From: Shimia aestuarii
Lineage (GTDB): Bacteria > Pseudomonadota > Alphaproteobacteria > Rhodobacterales > Rhodobacteraceae
Assembly (NCBI RefSeq): GCF_900114635.1
Contig: NZ_FOTQ01000001.1
Span: 1,364,001-1,428,000, forward strand
Length of the DNA: 64,000 bases
Direction of reading: 5' to 3'
Shown here in pieces: positions 16,264 through 25,720 of this stretch (position 1 is the stretch's first letter; every line of letters begins with the position of its first letter). The notes under the pieces were generated by a model that was given only the letters and a program-made list of their open reading frames with translations, was not told the DNA's origin and did not search any database. The translations under genes were made by a program, and so were the position numbers.

Positions 16264-16758
16264 ATGAAAAAGCTCCTTCCTGTGCTGCTGGCACTTATCG
16301 GGATTGGCGCCGGGATTGGCGCCGGCCTTTTCCTGCGCCCCGAACCTGCCACCGAAGAGGCCGCTGTGCCATGCGTTGCCGATCATGCGACACCCGTGAC
16401 CACCGAGAGCGTTCCCGAACCGGTCGAGGCGTCGACAAGGGAATATGTCAAACTGACCAACCAGTTCGTCGTGCCGGTGGTTGTCGACGAAATGGTTACG
16501 TCGCTTGTTCTTGTTTCCCTGTCATTGGAGGTCGGCGCGGGCGACCGCGAGGCGATTTTCGCGCAGGAGCCAAAACTGCGAGACGCGCTTTTGCAGGTCA
16601 TGTTCGATCACGCCAACGCGGGCGGGTTCAAGGGGGCTTTCACCAATTCGAGCAAGCTTGACATTCTGCGCAACACGCTCAGCGATGTCGCCCGGTCCGT
16701 CTCGGGCAACCGTGTGTCCAGCGTGTTGATTGTTGATATAGCGCGCCAGGATGTGTGA
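16264..16758 (+). CDS. FliL-like flagellar basal-body-associated protein (second copy)
   Basis: Membrane-anchored periplasmic protein of 164 residues: one N-terminal transmembrane helix (about 4-24) and a FliL-like periplasmic domain with YVKLTNQFVVPVVVDEMVTS, SLSLEVGAGDREAIFAQEP, LRDALLQVM and a final strand VSSVLIVDIARQDV. FliL surrounds the stator and tunes torque. A second, clearer FliL gene is at 26085-26573, so this may be a paralogue with its own role in rotation. It ends the rod operon and stops 7 nt from the converging fliJ-like gene. Confidence 0.78.
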   Translation: MKKLLPVLLALIGIGAGIGAGLFLRPEPATEEAAVPCVADHATPVTTESVPEPVEASTREYVKLTNQFVVPVVVDEMVTSLVLVSLSLEVGAGDREAIFAQEPKLRDALLQVMFDHANAGGFKGAFTNSSKLDILRNTLSDVARSVSGNRVSSVLIVDIARQDV

Positions 16759-16765
16759 CCAAACC

Positions 16766-17176
16766 TCAGCCGAGTAACCTCACCTGCATGGCTGCCTCCA
16801 ATGCGGCGGCCTCTCGGCTTTTGCGCCGTGACAGTCTCTGTTCTGACAAGAGTTTCCCCAAAACGTCCGCCTTGCCAAAGGCCCCCTGCACCTCTGTCAT
16901 GGCGGTTTCTCTGACCACGAGTAGCCGCGCCAATTGAAGATTGAGCACCGCCCGTCTATTCCCAACCCAGCTATTCCAAGCCTGATCGCCGCGAACCGCC
17001 CTGAACGCGCTGTCGGCGATCAATGCGCCACGCCCGATTTCCTGATCGCGCGTCAAATTGGCGAGCAGGTCCCGCAGGCGCCTTTCTTCGGCCGTGATCG
17101 CCGCCAGTTTTGCCTGTGAAGCGTCGTACTTCGCCTGAGCCACTTCATGCAGTTGCGCGAGTTGTTCTTCCTTCAT
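16766..17176 (-). CDS. Coiled-coil protein, probable FliJ-type export factor
   Basis: Soluble protein of 136 residues that is almost entirely charged helix, for example LAQLHEVAQAKYDASQAKLA and AITAEERRLRDLLANL, with a second helix rich in Arg near the C terminus (SEQRLSRRKSREAAALEAA). This is the shape of FliJ, the export-gate chaperone-escort protein that connects FliI to FlhA. It is the last gene of the flhA-fliR-flhB operon and overlaps flhB by 4 nt, a logical place for an export factor. No FliJ is found elsewhere in the window. Sequence signature is weak, so the call is by structure and position. Confidence 0.6.
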   Translation of the reverse strand: MKEEQLAQLHEVAQAKYDASQAKLAAITAEERRLRDLLANLTRDQEIGRGALIADSAFRAVRGDQAWNSWVGNRRAVLNLQLARLLVVRETAMTEVQGAFGKADVLGKLLSEQRLSRRKSREAAALEAAMQVRLLG

Positions 17177-18258
17177 AGCTGCGACCTCATCTTCATGCGC
17201 ATCGCTTCGGCAAACCGGATCGCCGTGGCCACCGGCCGATAGAGTTCACCCGGAATTTCCTGACCAATATCCACCGTGGCAAAAAGGGCGCGCGCTGTCG
17301 GGGGATCGCTTCTGATCGGAACGGCCGCCGCCTGTGCTGCGTCACGGATACGGCGCGCGATTTCATCGGTTCCCTTGGCCACGCAAATTGGCGCTTCGCC
17401 GGGTTTTCGACTCCATTTCAGCGCCACAGCGTAGTGGGTCGGGTTCACGATCACCACGTCCGCACTCGGGACATCTGCCAACATCTGGTTGCTTGCGATT
17501 GCCTGTGCCTTCTGCCGACGGCTCTGTTTGATGTAGGGATCCCCCTCAGCCTCCTTGCTTTCGTCCATCATTTCCTTGCGCGTCATCATGTTCTTGCGGA
17601 TGTGCTCCTGGCGTTGCCAGAGATAATCGATCACGCCCAAAACGGACGCCACCAGCGTAACCACCAGAAGAAGGCTTATCAGCAACTCTGCCAGCATCGC
17701 TGCCGCCATTGCCGGGTCGGCCAGAACCGTGCTCGCCATCTTGTCGAGGTTGGCACGCAGGAAAAAACCAAGGCAAATCGAATAAATCAGAAGCTTGGCA
17801 AACCCTTTTGCGAACTCGAAGAGTCCGCCCCTGCCAAATTTGTTCCGTGCGTTCTGCACAAGACTGATGCGGTTTGGTTTCATGGCGAGTTTTGACGGGG
17901 TGAAAAGAATAGCGCGCTGCGCGAACAGGCTGAGCAAAACAGCAGTTGCAGGCAAAACGAACAGCGGCGAAAGCGACCAGAGCAGATTCTTCAGGATCCC
18001 GCCAAAGACCGTCGCGGGGTGGCCTTCGAAGACAAGCGGCGCAATATTGTGAGCCTGATCCAAAAGCACGGTCAAAGCCTCGCCCGTATGTGCGACTGCG
18101 GCAACACCAAGGACTGACAGGGTGAAAAACATGCCCGCATATCCTGCAGCCACGGAAAAATCAGCAGATTTGGCGATCTCGCCCTTCCTGCGGGCCTCCT
18201 CAAGCTTGCGCGGCGTCGGTTCAAAAGACTTTTCGCTGTCGTCGTCCTGTCCGCTCAT
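17173..18258 (-). CDS. flhB: Flagellar export gate switch protein FlhB
   Basis: Membrane component of the type III export gate, 361 residues. N-terminal EKSFEPTPRKLEEARRKGEIAKS is diagnostic; four transmembrane segments lie between about residues 30 and 215. The cytoplasmic domain contains the self-cleavage site NPTH in VIVNPTHYAVALKW (about residue 268), which is intact, so the switch from rod/hook to filament export should work with FliK. The ATG at 18258 overlaps the fliR stop by 4 nt. The frame is open upstream inside fliR but that part is not family-like. Confidence 0.97.
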   Translation of the reverse strand: MSGQDDDSEKSFEPTPRKLEEARRKGEIAKSADFSVAAGYAGMFFTLSVLGVAAVAHTGEALTVLLDQAHNIAPLVFEGHPATVFGGILKNLLWSLSPLFVLPATAVLLSLFAQRAILFTPSKLAMKPNRISLVQNARNKFGRGGLFEFAKGFAKLLIYSICLGFFLRANLDKMASTVLADPAMAAAMLAELLISLLLVVTLVASVLGVIDYLWQRQEHIRKNMMTRKEMMDESKEAEGDPYIKQSRRQKAQAIASNQMLADVPSADVVIVNPTHYAVALKWSRKPGEAPICVAKGTDEIARRIRDAAQAAAVPIRSDPPTARALFATVDIGQEIPGELYRPVATAIRFAEAMRMKMRSQL

Positions 18259-19025
18259 GGCGCCATCCCCGGAGTGGCAAGAAAGTCTTCGAGCGCCGCC
18301 AGCCACACGGACAGGAGAACCGGCGACAAAAGGGCCAGCAACGCCAGGCCACCCGCCGTGATCGCGGGCGCCCCGATGAACGCCACCATCAGTTGGGGCA
18401 TGGCCCGGTTTATGACGCCCAACGTGATGTTGTAGAGAACCGAGACAATCACGAATGGAGCCGCGAGACGAAACGCCATAGCGAAGGCGCTGGACACCTG
18501 CGCTAGCCCCCACTGAGACAGGACCGTCGCAGGCGGCATTTTCCCGAATGCCAACACGTCATAGGACGCTACAAAATAGGCGGCAATCCGTACGTGCAGT
18601 CCCGTCGTGACAGCCAGCGCCAGGCCGGACACCACCAAGACATGTCCAATCGCCGGCAATGGCTCCCCTCCAGTGTTGCCGAGCAGCTGCGACAAAGAAG
18701 TGGACTGGGCGGCAATGGCGCCCGCTGTCTGCAGAACAAAAACAAACATGCGTACTGCAACGCCGAGCAACAGCCCGTTCAGGGTTTCCGCCACAATCAG
18801 CACAATCAAAGCGGACAAATCGAGGAACTCGACGCTGATTGGCACGGTCGGCGCCACGATCCCGGTGAACGCGACGGAGATGCCCAGTTTCACGCGCGCC
18901 GGCACAGACATTTCTCCAAAAGCAGGCAAAATGGAAACCGCTGCTGCCAGTCTCAAGAACACGAGAAAGCCGTGAATGGCTAGGTCCTGAGAGAGGTTCA
19001 GAAACGCCTGTGCCTGCCCAATCAT
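18255..19025 (-). CDS. fliR: Flagellar export gate subunit FliR
   Basis: Polytopic membrane subunit of the export gate, 256 residues with about six hydrophobic segments. Conserved features are FLVFLRLAAAVSILPAFGEMSVPARVKLGISV (about residues 19-50), the SQLLGNTGGEPLPAIGHVL stretch and the C-terminal LAPFVIVSVLYNITLGVINRAMPQLMV region. It overlaps flhA by 4 nt upstream and flhB by 4 nt downstream, forming a translationally coupled gate cassette. Confidence 0.95.
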   Translation of the reverse strand: MIGQAQAFLNLSQDLAIHGFLVFLRLAAAVSILPAFGEMSVPARVKLGISVAFTGIVAPTVPISVEFLDLSALIVLIVAETLNGLLLGVAVRMFVFVLQTAGAIAAQSTSLSQLLGNTGGEPLPAIGHVLVVSGLALAVTTGLHVRIAAYFVASYDVLAFGKMPPATVLSQWGLAQVSSAFAMAFRLAAPFVIVSVLYNITLGVINRAMPQLMVAFIGAPAITAGGLALLALLSPVLLSVWLAALEDFLATPGMAP

Positions 19026-21106
19026 GCGGCAACCAACCCAACCAGGGATGGCCGTGCCTCAAGGCCAATTTCCTCAAAAGACAGAACCGGGTTTCTAATA
19101 CCTTTTGCGAACAACACGGTTCGCAGGAACCGTCGTCGGCGCGTTGAGGTAACAACGGCGGGAATCAGACCCTGTTCCCCTGCATCCGTGATGCGGTCGG
19201 AAATGGACTGCGCCAGCTTGTTGAAGATGTCGGGGGGCAACGCCACGTCCAACCCGCCGCCTTCACGGTCGATCTGGTAATTTGCGAACGTGTCTTCCCA
19301 TTCCGGAGCCAGTTGAACGAGCGGGATCGTGCCGTCTTCACGTTTCATCTCGGAAACCAACTGAAAACCTAGCCTTTGCCGCACGTGTTCGCAAATCGCC
19401 TCGGGTAGAACATGCACCTGCCGCGCCTCGGCCACGGCCTCCAGAATCAGGGGCATGTTGCGGATGGATACCTGTTCTTCCAGAAGCAAGCGCAATACCC
19501 GGTGCAGCAAATCCAGCGGCACCTTCTCCGGAATGAGTTGATCCAACATCTTCCGGTTTGCTTCGGCACGTGCAGGATCGCTCAGATTAACCATCTCATC
19601 CAGGATACGCCGCAGAGATTTCAGGGTCAGAAGCCGGTTTAGATTATCCTTGGTTGTCTCGAGAAGATGCGTTGCCAGCACTTCTCCTGGGGCCACGATC
19701 GTCGCACCGGACAGGGCCGCCTTTTCCTGATCCCGCAAATCGATCCATCGTGCAGGCGCGCCATAGACCGGCTCGCTAACATCCTGTCCGTCCGGCAATT
19801 CATCCGGCGCTTCCGAAATCAGAACCAAGGCCTTGGCCGGTTTAAGCTCCGCCCGGGCCTGGACGACACCCTGCACCCGAATAACGTAGGTTCCCGGAGG
19901 CAAAGAAGGCGCGTCGGTCAAACGAATTTCGGGCATTATCAGCCCATAGGTCGCAGCAATGTGGGTCCGCATATTCGCGATGCGGGCGTCGAGCCCCGTT
20001 CCTGTATCCAGAACAAGGTTGACAAGATCAGGGGAGAATTCGACGTGAATGTCATCAAGATCAAGAATATCCCCAATGGGCTTTTCCCGTGGACCTTCGG
20101 GCAGTGAGGGGACGTTGTCGCTTGTGTCGTCAGACGTCTTGTTGCGGTGCAGATAGAATGCCGCTCCTCCCAGGATCGCCGCCCCGAAGATGAATGGCAA
20201 GAACGGCAGCCCGGGAACAAGGGCGAACAACACCATCAAAACGGAAACCGCGACCAGTGCCGGGGGATAATTGCCCAGTTGGCGCACAAGAGTCAGGTCG
20301 GTCGATCCAGTGGCCCCGCCCCGGGCCAAAAGCAATGCAGACGCGATCGAAATGATCACGGCAGGAATCTGTGTGACGAGCCCGTCGCCAACCGTCAAAA
20401 TTGCATATGTTTCAAATGCCTGGCCCATTGGCATGCCATGCACCGCGACACCCATGATAAGCCCCATTACCAAATTCATCATGGTGATCAGAAGACCGGC
20501 AATGGCATCGCCTTTGACGAATTTCGAGGCACCATCAAGCGAACCGAAAAACGTGGTTTCCTGTTGCTCGCGTTCTCGCCTGGCCTTGGCTTCTCCATGG
20601 TCGATGGCCCCCGCCGACATGTCACTGTCAATCGCCAGCTGTTTGCCCGGCATGCCGTCCAAGGCAAACCTTGCCCCAACTTCGGCCATTCGGGCCGCAC
20701 CCTTGGTGATCACCATGAAATTGACGATCAGCAACACCCCGAAGACCACCAGTCCGAGAAAGACGCTTCCCCCCATGACGAAGTTTGCAAACCCTTCGAT
20801 CACGTCACCTGCAGCGCGCGTTCCGGTATGACCCTGACCGATAATCAGCTTTGTTGACGACACATTAAGCGACAGGCGCAGCATCAATGAGGCCAGTAGC
20901 ACCGTTGGGAAAGCCGAGAAATCCAAGGGTCGCTCGATGAAAAGCGTCACCGTGAAAATGAGAATTGCCAAGGCAAAGGACCCGGCAAGACCAACGTCAA
21001 GCACCCAGGCCGGCACGGGCAAGATCATCATCACGATGATTGCCATCAATGCCAGGGCCAGCAAAATGGTTGGACTGAACAGAAGGCGCAGGTTTTCACG
21101 ACTCAT
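19022..21106 (-). CDS. flhA: Flagellar export gate protein FlhA
   Basis: Large export-gate subunit, 694 residues. The N-terminal half has about eight transmembrane helices (residues 10-320) including the FHIPEP-family segments RPLDFSAFPTVLLASLMLRL and GFANFVMGGSVFLGLVVFGVL. The loop VGARFALDGMPGKQLAIDSD is the most conserved part of the family and is intact. The C-terminal cytoplasmic domain (about 350-694) forms the docking ring for chaperone-substrate pairs. It lies two nt downstream of the lytic transglycosylase and overlaps fliR. Confidence 0.98.
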   Translation of the reverse strand: MSRENLRLLFSPTILLALALMAIIVMMILPVPAWVLDVGLAGSFALAILIFTVTLFIERPLDFSAFPTVLLASLMLRLSLNVSSTKLIIGQGHTGTRAAGDVIEGFANFVMGGSVFLGLVVFGVLLIVNFMVITKGAARMAEVGARFALDGMPGKQLAIDSDMSAGAIDHGEAKARREREQQETTFFGSLDGASKFVKGDAIAGLLITMMNLVMGLIMGVAVHGMPMGQAFETYAILTVGDGLVTQIPAVIISIASALLLARGGATGSTDLTLVRQLGNYPPALVAVSVLMVLFALVPGLPFLPFIFGAAILGGAAFYLHRNKTSDDTSDNVPSLPEGPREKPIGDILDLDDIHVEFSPDLVNLVLDTGTGLDARIANMRTHIAATYGLIMPEIRLTDAPSLPPGTYVIRVQGVVQARAELKPAKALVLISEAPDELPDGQDVSEPVYGAPARWIDLRDQEKAALSGATIVAPGEVLATHLLETTKDNLNRLLTLKSLRRILDEMVNLSDPARAEANRKMLDQLIPEKVPLDLLHRVLRLLLEEQVSIRNMPLILEAVAEARQVHVLPEAICEHVRQRLGFQLVSEMKREDGTIPLVQLAPEWEDTFANYQIDREGGGLDVALPPDIFNKLAQSISDRITDAGEQGLIPAVVTSTRRRRFLRTVLFAKGIRNPVLSFEEIGLEARPSLVGLVAA

Positions 21107-21107
21107 G

Positions 21108-21866
21108 TTATCCGCCTCTCTGGATGAACGGACGTGTGCTGGCTTGCCTCAAAGGCACAAGCGACCCTGGCGTGGTGCGGTTGTTGCCCTTTACCAGAAA
21201 CGGAAAATGATTTTCGCTTGAAGTCGTCTTCGGCAGATTGGCCTTTGATCGCAGCGCATGCTGTTCACCGGCTCCGCCTTCAGAGAGTCCGGCAAAAATG
21301 CGATTGAACCGCGTTTCATACTTCGTCGCATATTCCGGCGTGCGGGAGTGATAAGCCGCAGCTGCCTTGGACCAATCGCCCGTTTCAAGGTGGAGGCGGG
21401 ACAGGAATCCAGCGGCGTAACGTGCATTCTCAATCGGGTCGAACATGGCGGTGATCGAAGTGAAGTGTTCGCCATGCCAACGGTGGTTGATCTGGAAACA
21501 ACCGATGTCAAAGCTGCGAGCACCCTGCTCAAAACGCAGTTCGGCATATGCGCGCGCCTTTTGGCGGGTGTCGAACCAAATACCCTTACCTTCCATGTTG
21601 ACGGTCCACGGCCAGGGCGAAAGTCGGCCATCACTTTTGCGCCCCGTTTCCGTACGGGTAATCGCGAGCATCACGTTCTCTGGAACACCCATTTCCATGG
21701 CAGCAAGGCGCGCGGCCCGGTCACACAAAGCAGAGTCTGATGCCTCTTGTGCAGCGGCTTCCATGGACCAAAAGCTACCCAAAAAGATCCAGAAGTATGC
21801 CAACAACCGGATTCTGGTTCCAACTATGGAACGGGTGGACCGACACATTCTTCCTGCCAATTTCAT
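21108..21866 (-). CDS. Flagellar-cluster lytic transglycosylase (SltF-like)
   Basis: Exported SLT-domain lytic transglycosylase, 252 residues. After a hydrophobic signal (about residues 20-40, ending AAAQ) the domain begins MGVPENVMLAITRTETGR, where the Glu of RTETG is the predicted catalytic acid, and continues with FDIGCFQINHRWHGEHF and NARYAAGFLSRLHLETGDWSKAAAAYHS (about residues 120-175). It would open peptidoglycan for rod growth, replacing the missing muramidase half of FlgJ, as SltF does in Rhodobacter sphaeroides. I favour the ATG at 21866 because AAAAGGCG precedes it; an ATG at 21881 is possible. It sits between a 755-residue unknown and flhA. Confidence 0.85.
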   Translation of the reverse strand: MKLAGRMCRSTRSIVGTRIRLLAYFWIFLGSFWSMEAAAQEASDSALCDRAARLAAMEMGVPENVMLAITRTETGRKSDGRLSPWPWTVNMEGKGIWFDTRQKARAYAELRFEQGARSFDIGCFQINHRWHGEHFTSITAMFDPIENARYAAGFLSRLHLETGDWSKAAAAYHSRTPEYATKYETRFNRIFAGLSEGGAGEQHALRSKANLPKTTSSENHFPFLVKGNNRTTPGSLVPLRQASTRPFIQRGG

Positions 21867-21925
21867 GATCGCCTTTTGCATATCAATGGAAAGGCTAGTG
21901 GGAATGTCTTGAGATTCGGTAAGCG

Positions 21926-24193
21926 TCAGCTGCCTTCGGCCTGAGAAGCGGGGTGCATTTCCAGCAGCTCTCCAATCACGCTTCGGACATCGACACTTTC
22001 GTCAAGCAGAGCGCGATTTCTTGAAAGAATTCCATTTGTCAATGGCTCGACGCCGTCATGCGAAACGACTGGCTCGATCGGTTCACCATTCAAGAGCGCC
22101 AGTTTTTGATAAGACTCTGTCTCTGCCAGCGCCTGCCAATCGCCTCCAAGCCACGCCTGTTCCGTTGCGGCAGGAATGTCACCAATCGCCTGGAGCAAGG
22201 CAGCCGCTTTGGAATGATCTCCCGCCGCGGCCCGCGCCGCCGCGCGAAGTTCATCAGCGTCCCGACCGCTGAGTCCGAGGATTTCTGCCTCGGCCCGGCG
22301 CGGCAAACCTTCGTCCAAGGCAATACGTGCCATTATCAGGCGCCGGCGATCAGATTTCATGCCTGGCAAAGCGGCTTGCAGCTGTTGCCGAGCCTCCCGC
22401 AGGAACCCGCGATCCACCAGTCTTTCCGCGACCAAAACCGCGACCGGCTCGGAGAACATACCCGGCGCAACCAGCCCACGACCAACACTCAGTTCTAGAA
22501 ATTCAAAGTCATCCGCATGTGCTACCAGGCTCCGGCCCAACATATCACGCAAATCAGAAACGGTATTTGCATCATCCAGTTTCTCAATTTCTTCCAGCAG
22601 ATCCAATGCCGAGCCGTGTTCCCGCGCTTGCAACCGTGCCAGATAATGCGCGCGCCTCAGCTTTGGACCATAGGGCGTATGCTTGTGCTCAACAGCGAAC
22701 GCGCCAACGAGGGCAATGGTATCACTGGTCGGCGCCAGATCTTGCCTAACGTGGAGGTCTATCAAATCAACAATTGCGTCCAATGACATTTCCGAGTTGT
22801 TATCAACAACCTCCCTCAATTTTTCGTTGGCTGTGTCGTGATCGCCTTTGGCACTCGCCAATTTCGCCTGTGCAACACCAAAATCAGGTGGCTTGGGGCC
22901 GTTGAGACGTTCAACAGCATTGAGAACAAGTTCTGCCGCTTCGATATGTCCCTGTCGATTAAGCGCGGCACTCAGACGCCCGCCAAGGTGTTCGCGCAGA
23001 TGCCGAGGCATGTTGTTGAAAGTGTTCACGACACTGGTCACGACATGTTCCTCGCTGAGGCGCGCGCCAGACAAAAGCGCCCACAAGGCGGAAGGCCCGG
23101 CGCACTCAGCCTGCTCTTGAAAAACCTTGGTCTGCGGCGGCAATCCTTCAACCAGATAGGACATTTCCAGCAATACCAAGGCATCATCAACTGCCGCCAT
23201 GTTCAGGATTTGCCGGGCCTCCACACCGAACGTGAAATGGACGTACAAACGCGCCAGCTCTTGGGCGGCGGAAAGGTTGATCGCGTCAAATTCTCCGTAA
23301 AGTTTGCCCCGCAGCGCTGCGACCTGCGCGTCAATAGTACGGTCGTCGGCCCATGCTCCGATGTCCAAAGCGTCTTCCGGGAGACATCTGCTACCCGGCA
23401 CCAGCGCCCTGGACAAACCCTCTTGCAGAGTAAGGAACTCGTCCATGGCATTGTGGGCCGCCATGTTGCCCTTTCCGCCAGTCCTGTCGGGATTCCGTTC
23501 AGTTGTTTCCTGAAGAAAAGAAGCCGACTCGGGCTTCTGCGAAGCCCTCTGTGGCAAAACCTGCACCGGCTCCAACAGCGATTGCGTCGCCGCGCGCCCG
23601 ATCTGTTCAAACAGTTCGGATTGTGCAGTTGCGAGCGCTTTCTGCTTGTCAACGGCACTTTCCGGAGCCGTCGCAGCCTCCACGATATCGGATATTCGCT
23701 CTTTCGCTTCTACTTTCGAAGGATAAGTGGGCATGCCACCGCCAGTTTCCGCAAAGCGGAACCTGCGGGTAACCTCCATTTCAATCGGATCCAGTTCAAA
23801 GACAAAGCGGTCTGGCCTGATGTTGGTTTTCGCGACACGATCACGAATGTCGAAAACGACGTAGCGGTCTTTTAGAATGCGGGTTTTGATCTGGCATCTG
23901 CAATTCAGAACCAGTCGAATCTGACCCTTGGCTTCATCGGCGACGATCTCCTTCAACCTGTCACGGCGAATACGGCCGAACACAGACCCAGCATCAACTT
24001 TCAGCGCCGGGTCCGCCACGGTGACAAGATAGGTTTCTCCTGTCCCGGACAATGCCCATTCCGTCGTAGCATCGGGCAGGGTCATCACAAGGCGTGTGAA
24101 TCCGTCGTGTTCCCCGGACTGAAAGGAAACTTGCCCAGCCCACGCGACGACGGCAGACAGGACATAGAGGAAAAGAGTCGAAAGCCACCTCAT
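21926..24193 (-). CDS. Large exported protein of unknown function, coupled to motA
   Basis: I do not recognise a named family for this 755-residue protein. A signal peptide covers about residues 1-20 (MRWLSTLFLYVLSAVVAWA). Residues ~21-125 look like a small beta domain with GFTRLVMTLPDATTEW and RYVVFDIRDRV, reminiscent of AMIN-type cell-wall/secretin domains. After a low-complexity linker (about 155-250), residues ~280-720 are an array of short helices of TPR or Sel1-like character (AAALLQAIGDIPAATEQAWL is one). The start at 24193 overlaps the motA stop by 4 nt, so it is made together with motA. It is likely a periplasmic scaffold for the stator, comparable in position to rhizobial MotC, but no homology to MotC is claimed. 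The upstream open frame to 24253 lies inside motA. Confidence 0.75.
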   Translation of the reverse strand: MRWLSTLFLYVLSAVVAWAGQVSFQSGEHDGFTRLVMTLPDATTEWALSGTGETYLVTVADPALKVDAGSVFGRIRRDRLKEIVADEAKGQIRLVLNCRCQIKTRILKDRYVVFDIRDRVAKTNIRPDRFVFELDPIEMEVTRRFRFAETGGGMPTYPSKVEAKERISDIVEAATAPESAVDKQKALATAQSELFEQIGRAATQSLLEPVQVLPQRASQKPESASFLQETTERNPDRTGGKGNMAAHNAMDEFLTLQEGLSRALVPGSRCLPEDALDIGAWADDRTIDAQVAALRGKLYGEFDAINLSAAQELARLYVHFTFGVEARQILNMAAVDDALVLLEMSYLVEGLPPQTKVFQEQAECAGPSALWALLSGARLSEEHVVTSVVNTFNNMPRHLREHLGGRLSAALNRQGHIEAAELVLNAVERLNGPKPPDFGVAQAKLASAKGDHDTANEKLREVVDNNSEMSLDAIVDLIDLHVRQDLAPTSDTIALVGAFAVEHKHTPYGPKLRRAHYLARLQAREHGSALDLLEEIEKLDDANTVSDLRDMLGRSLVAHADDFEFLELSVGRGLVAPGMFSEPVAVLVAERLVDRGFLREARQQLQAALPGMKSDRRRLIMARIALDEGLPRRAEAEILGLSGRDADELRAAARAAAGDHSKAAALLQAIGDIPAATEQAWLGGDWQALAETESYQKLALLNGEPIEPVVSHDGVEPLTNGILSRNRALLDESVDVRSVIGELLEMHPASQAEGS

Positions 24194-25059
24194 GCCGCTT
24201 CTTTCTTGACGGATTTCAGCGCCTCTTCCAGATCCGCAAAATCCGGGCGGCAATGGGCAGGTGTGTTCTGGCGGCCAACCTCGATGCAGATATTGGCCGA
24301 ATGATTGTGAAGATTGGCGACCAGAACCTCACGGATCAGTTGATAGAAATGGCTGTCCTCTTCAATCACGGCCTTGACCTTGGATGCGAAGGGGCCCACC
24401 AGACCATAAGCCAAAAAAACGCCCAGAAAGGTGCCAACCAAGGCCCCGCCAATCATTTTTCCGAGGATTTCGGGCGGCTGATCAATCGAACCCATGGTCT
24501 TGATCACCCCGAGCACGGCAGCAACGATCCCAAGGGCGGGAAGGCCGTCCGCAACTGTCTGAAGTGCGTGACTGGAATGCATGGCGTGGTGAAAATTCGC
24601 CTCCATCCGCTTTTCGAGAACTTCCTCCACCTGATGCGGGTCATCATAATTCATCGACGCCGAGCGCATTGTGTCCGCGATCAGTTCGACGGCTTCCTTG
24701 TCGGCCTGAATACGCGGATATCGGGAAAAGATTGCCGAGTCCGCGGGTGCCTCGATGTGCTCTTCGATGGCAACCGGGTTCTGCCGCGCAAGACGGATAA
24801 GTTCATAGAGCAGACACAACAGATCACGGTAATCCTCGGGTTTCCACTTGGGGCCTTTAAAAACCTTTCCGATATCCTTCATCGTGTGTTTGACCGCCGA
24901 CATGTCATTGCTCAGAAGGAACGCTCCCACGGCAGCCCCTCCAATCATGGCCAACTCGAACGGCAGAGCCTTGAGAATGATCGCAAGCTTGCCGCCCGCC
25001 GCAATGTAGCCGCCAAAAACCATGACGAAAATGATGGCGATTCCGATGATTCCGATCAC
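24190..25059 (-). CDS. motA: Flagellar stator protein MotA
   Basis: Proton-conducting stator subunit, 289 residues with four membrane helices. N-terminal IGIAIIFVMVFGGYIAAGG, the cytoplasmic loop carrying the charged EEVLEKRMEANFH segment, and the C-terminal ADGLPALGIVAAVLGVIKTMG plus GALVGTFLGVFLAYGLVGP are standard MotA. Its partner motB is not adjacent but 10 kb away at 34918-35748. It sits after a MotE-like gene and before a 755-residue exported protein, with which it overlaps by 4 nt. Confidence 0.97.
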   Translation of the reverse strand: MIGIIGIAIIFVMVFGGYIAAGGKLAIILKALPFELAMIGGAAVGAFLLSNDMSAVKHTMKDIGKVFKGPKWKPEDYRDLLCLLYELIRLARQNPVAIEEHIEAPADSAIFSRYPRIQADKEAVELIADTMRSASMNYDDPHQVEEVLEKRMEANFHHAMHSSHALQTVADGLPALGIVAAVLGVIKTMGSIDQPPEILGKMIGGALVGTFLGVFLAYGLVGPFASKVKAVIEEDSHFYQLIREVLVANLHNHSANICIEVGRQNTPAHCRPDFADLEEALKSVKKEAA

Positions 25060-25117
25060 GGTGCAACTCCTGACTCAGCTTTGGTCCAGTCTGACCCGCA
25101 AGTGGTAAAGAAAGCCC

Positions 25118-25720
25118 TCACTCCCGGGGGACTTCCGCATTCCGCCCGGCAATAATGACGCTGATCGTATAGGCTGCAGACGGGCTCATGCCCGTCATCA
25201 CGCCGGCCGCGATTTCCGGGCGCATGCGCCCAATGAAACCGGCTGCAAATTCCGGATCCATTTCCTCGAACAAGGCCGCAGCATCTTTGGGCTTCATCGT
25301 TTCGTACACAGTTGTGAGACGAGTCAGATCGTCTTCGGATGCGGTTTCAGCCAAAGCAATCGTTGCCCTTAGCCGCTCCTCTGCCTGCACAAGTGCATCA
25401 AGCTTTTGCGACACCTGATCATCGGCGACAGCGAGCGCCTGCATCCTGTTGCGAATATCAGACTCCTGCCGGGCAATCCGTTCTTCACGCGCATCGAACG
25501 CCTCCATCAGACGACGCAAGTCTTCGGGCGGTTCGCACACCTGCTCGGGCGCCAGGGGCGTGGTTTCGATGATCGAATGCGATTTCGTACCTGGATCGAC
25601 CTTCGCAAAGGCTTGCCCGGCCTCGCTGCCGATACGCAGTACGGCCGAGCCGATCAGGAAGCCGGCGATCAACATTAGACTTCCCTTTGCGGGACGTTTT
25701 CGGCTTCGACCACCGCTCAT
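25118..25720 (-). CDS. MotE-like membrane-anchored motility protein
   Basis: Protein of 200 residues with one N-terminal transmembrane helix (about 14-32), a long coiled coil (about 60-125: FDAREERIARQESDIRNRMQ) and a C-terminal MgtE-N/MotE domain: LTTVYETMKPKDAAALFEEM, then DPEFAAGFIGRMRPEIAAGV and MTGMSPSAAYTISVIIAGRN. This domain occurs in the MotE/FliG-like COG. In rhizobia MotE is a chaperone for the periplasmic motility protein MotC. Here it lies just upstream of motA and of a large exported protein, so a similar role for that protein is an attractive inference. It overlaps the next upstream gene by 4 nt. Confidence 0.8.
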   Translation of the reverse strand: MSGGRSRKRPAKGSLMLIAGFLIGSAVLRIGSEAGQAFAKVDPGTKSHSIIETTPLAPEQVCEPPEDLRRLMEAFDAREERIARQESDIRNRMQALAVADDQVSQKLDALVQAEERLRATIALAETASEDDLTRLTTVYETMKPKDAAALFEEMDPEFAAGFIGRMRPEIAAGVMTGMSPSAAYTISVIIAGRNAEVPRE

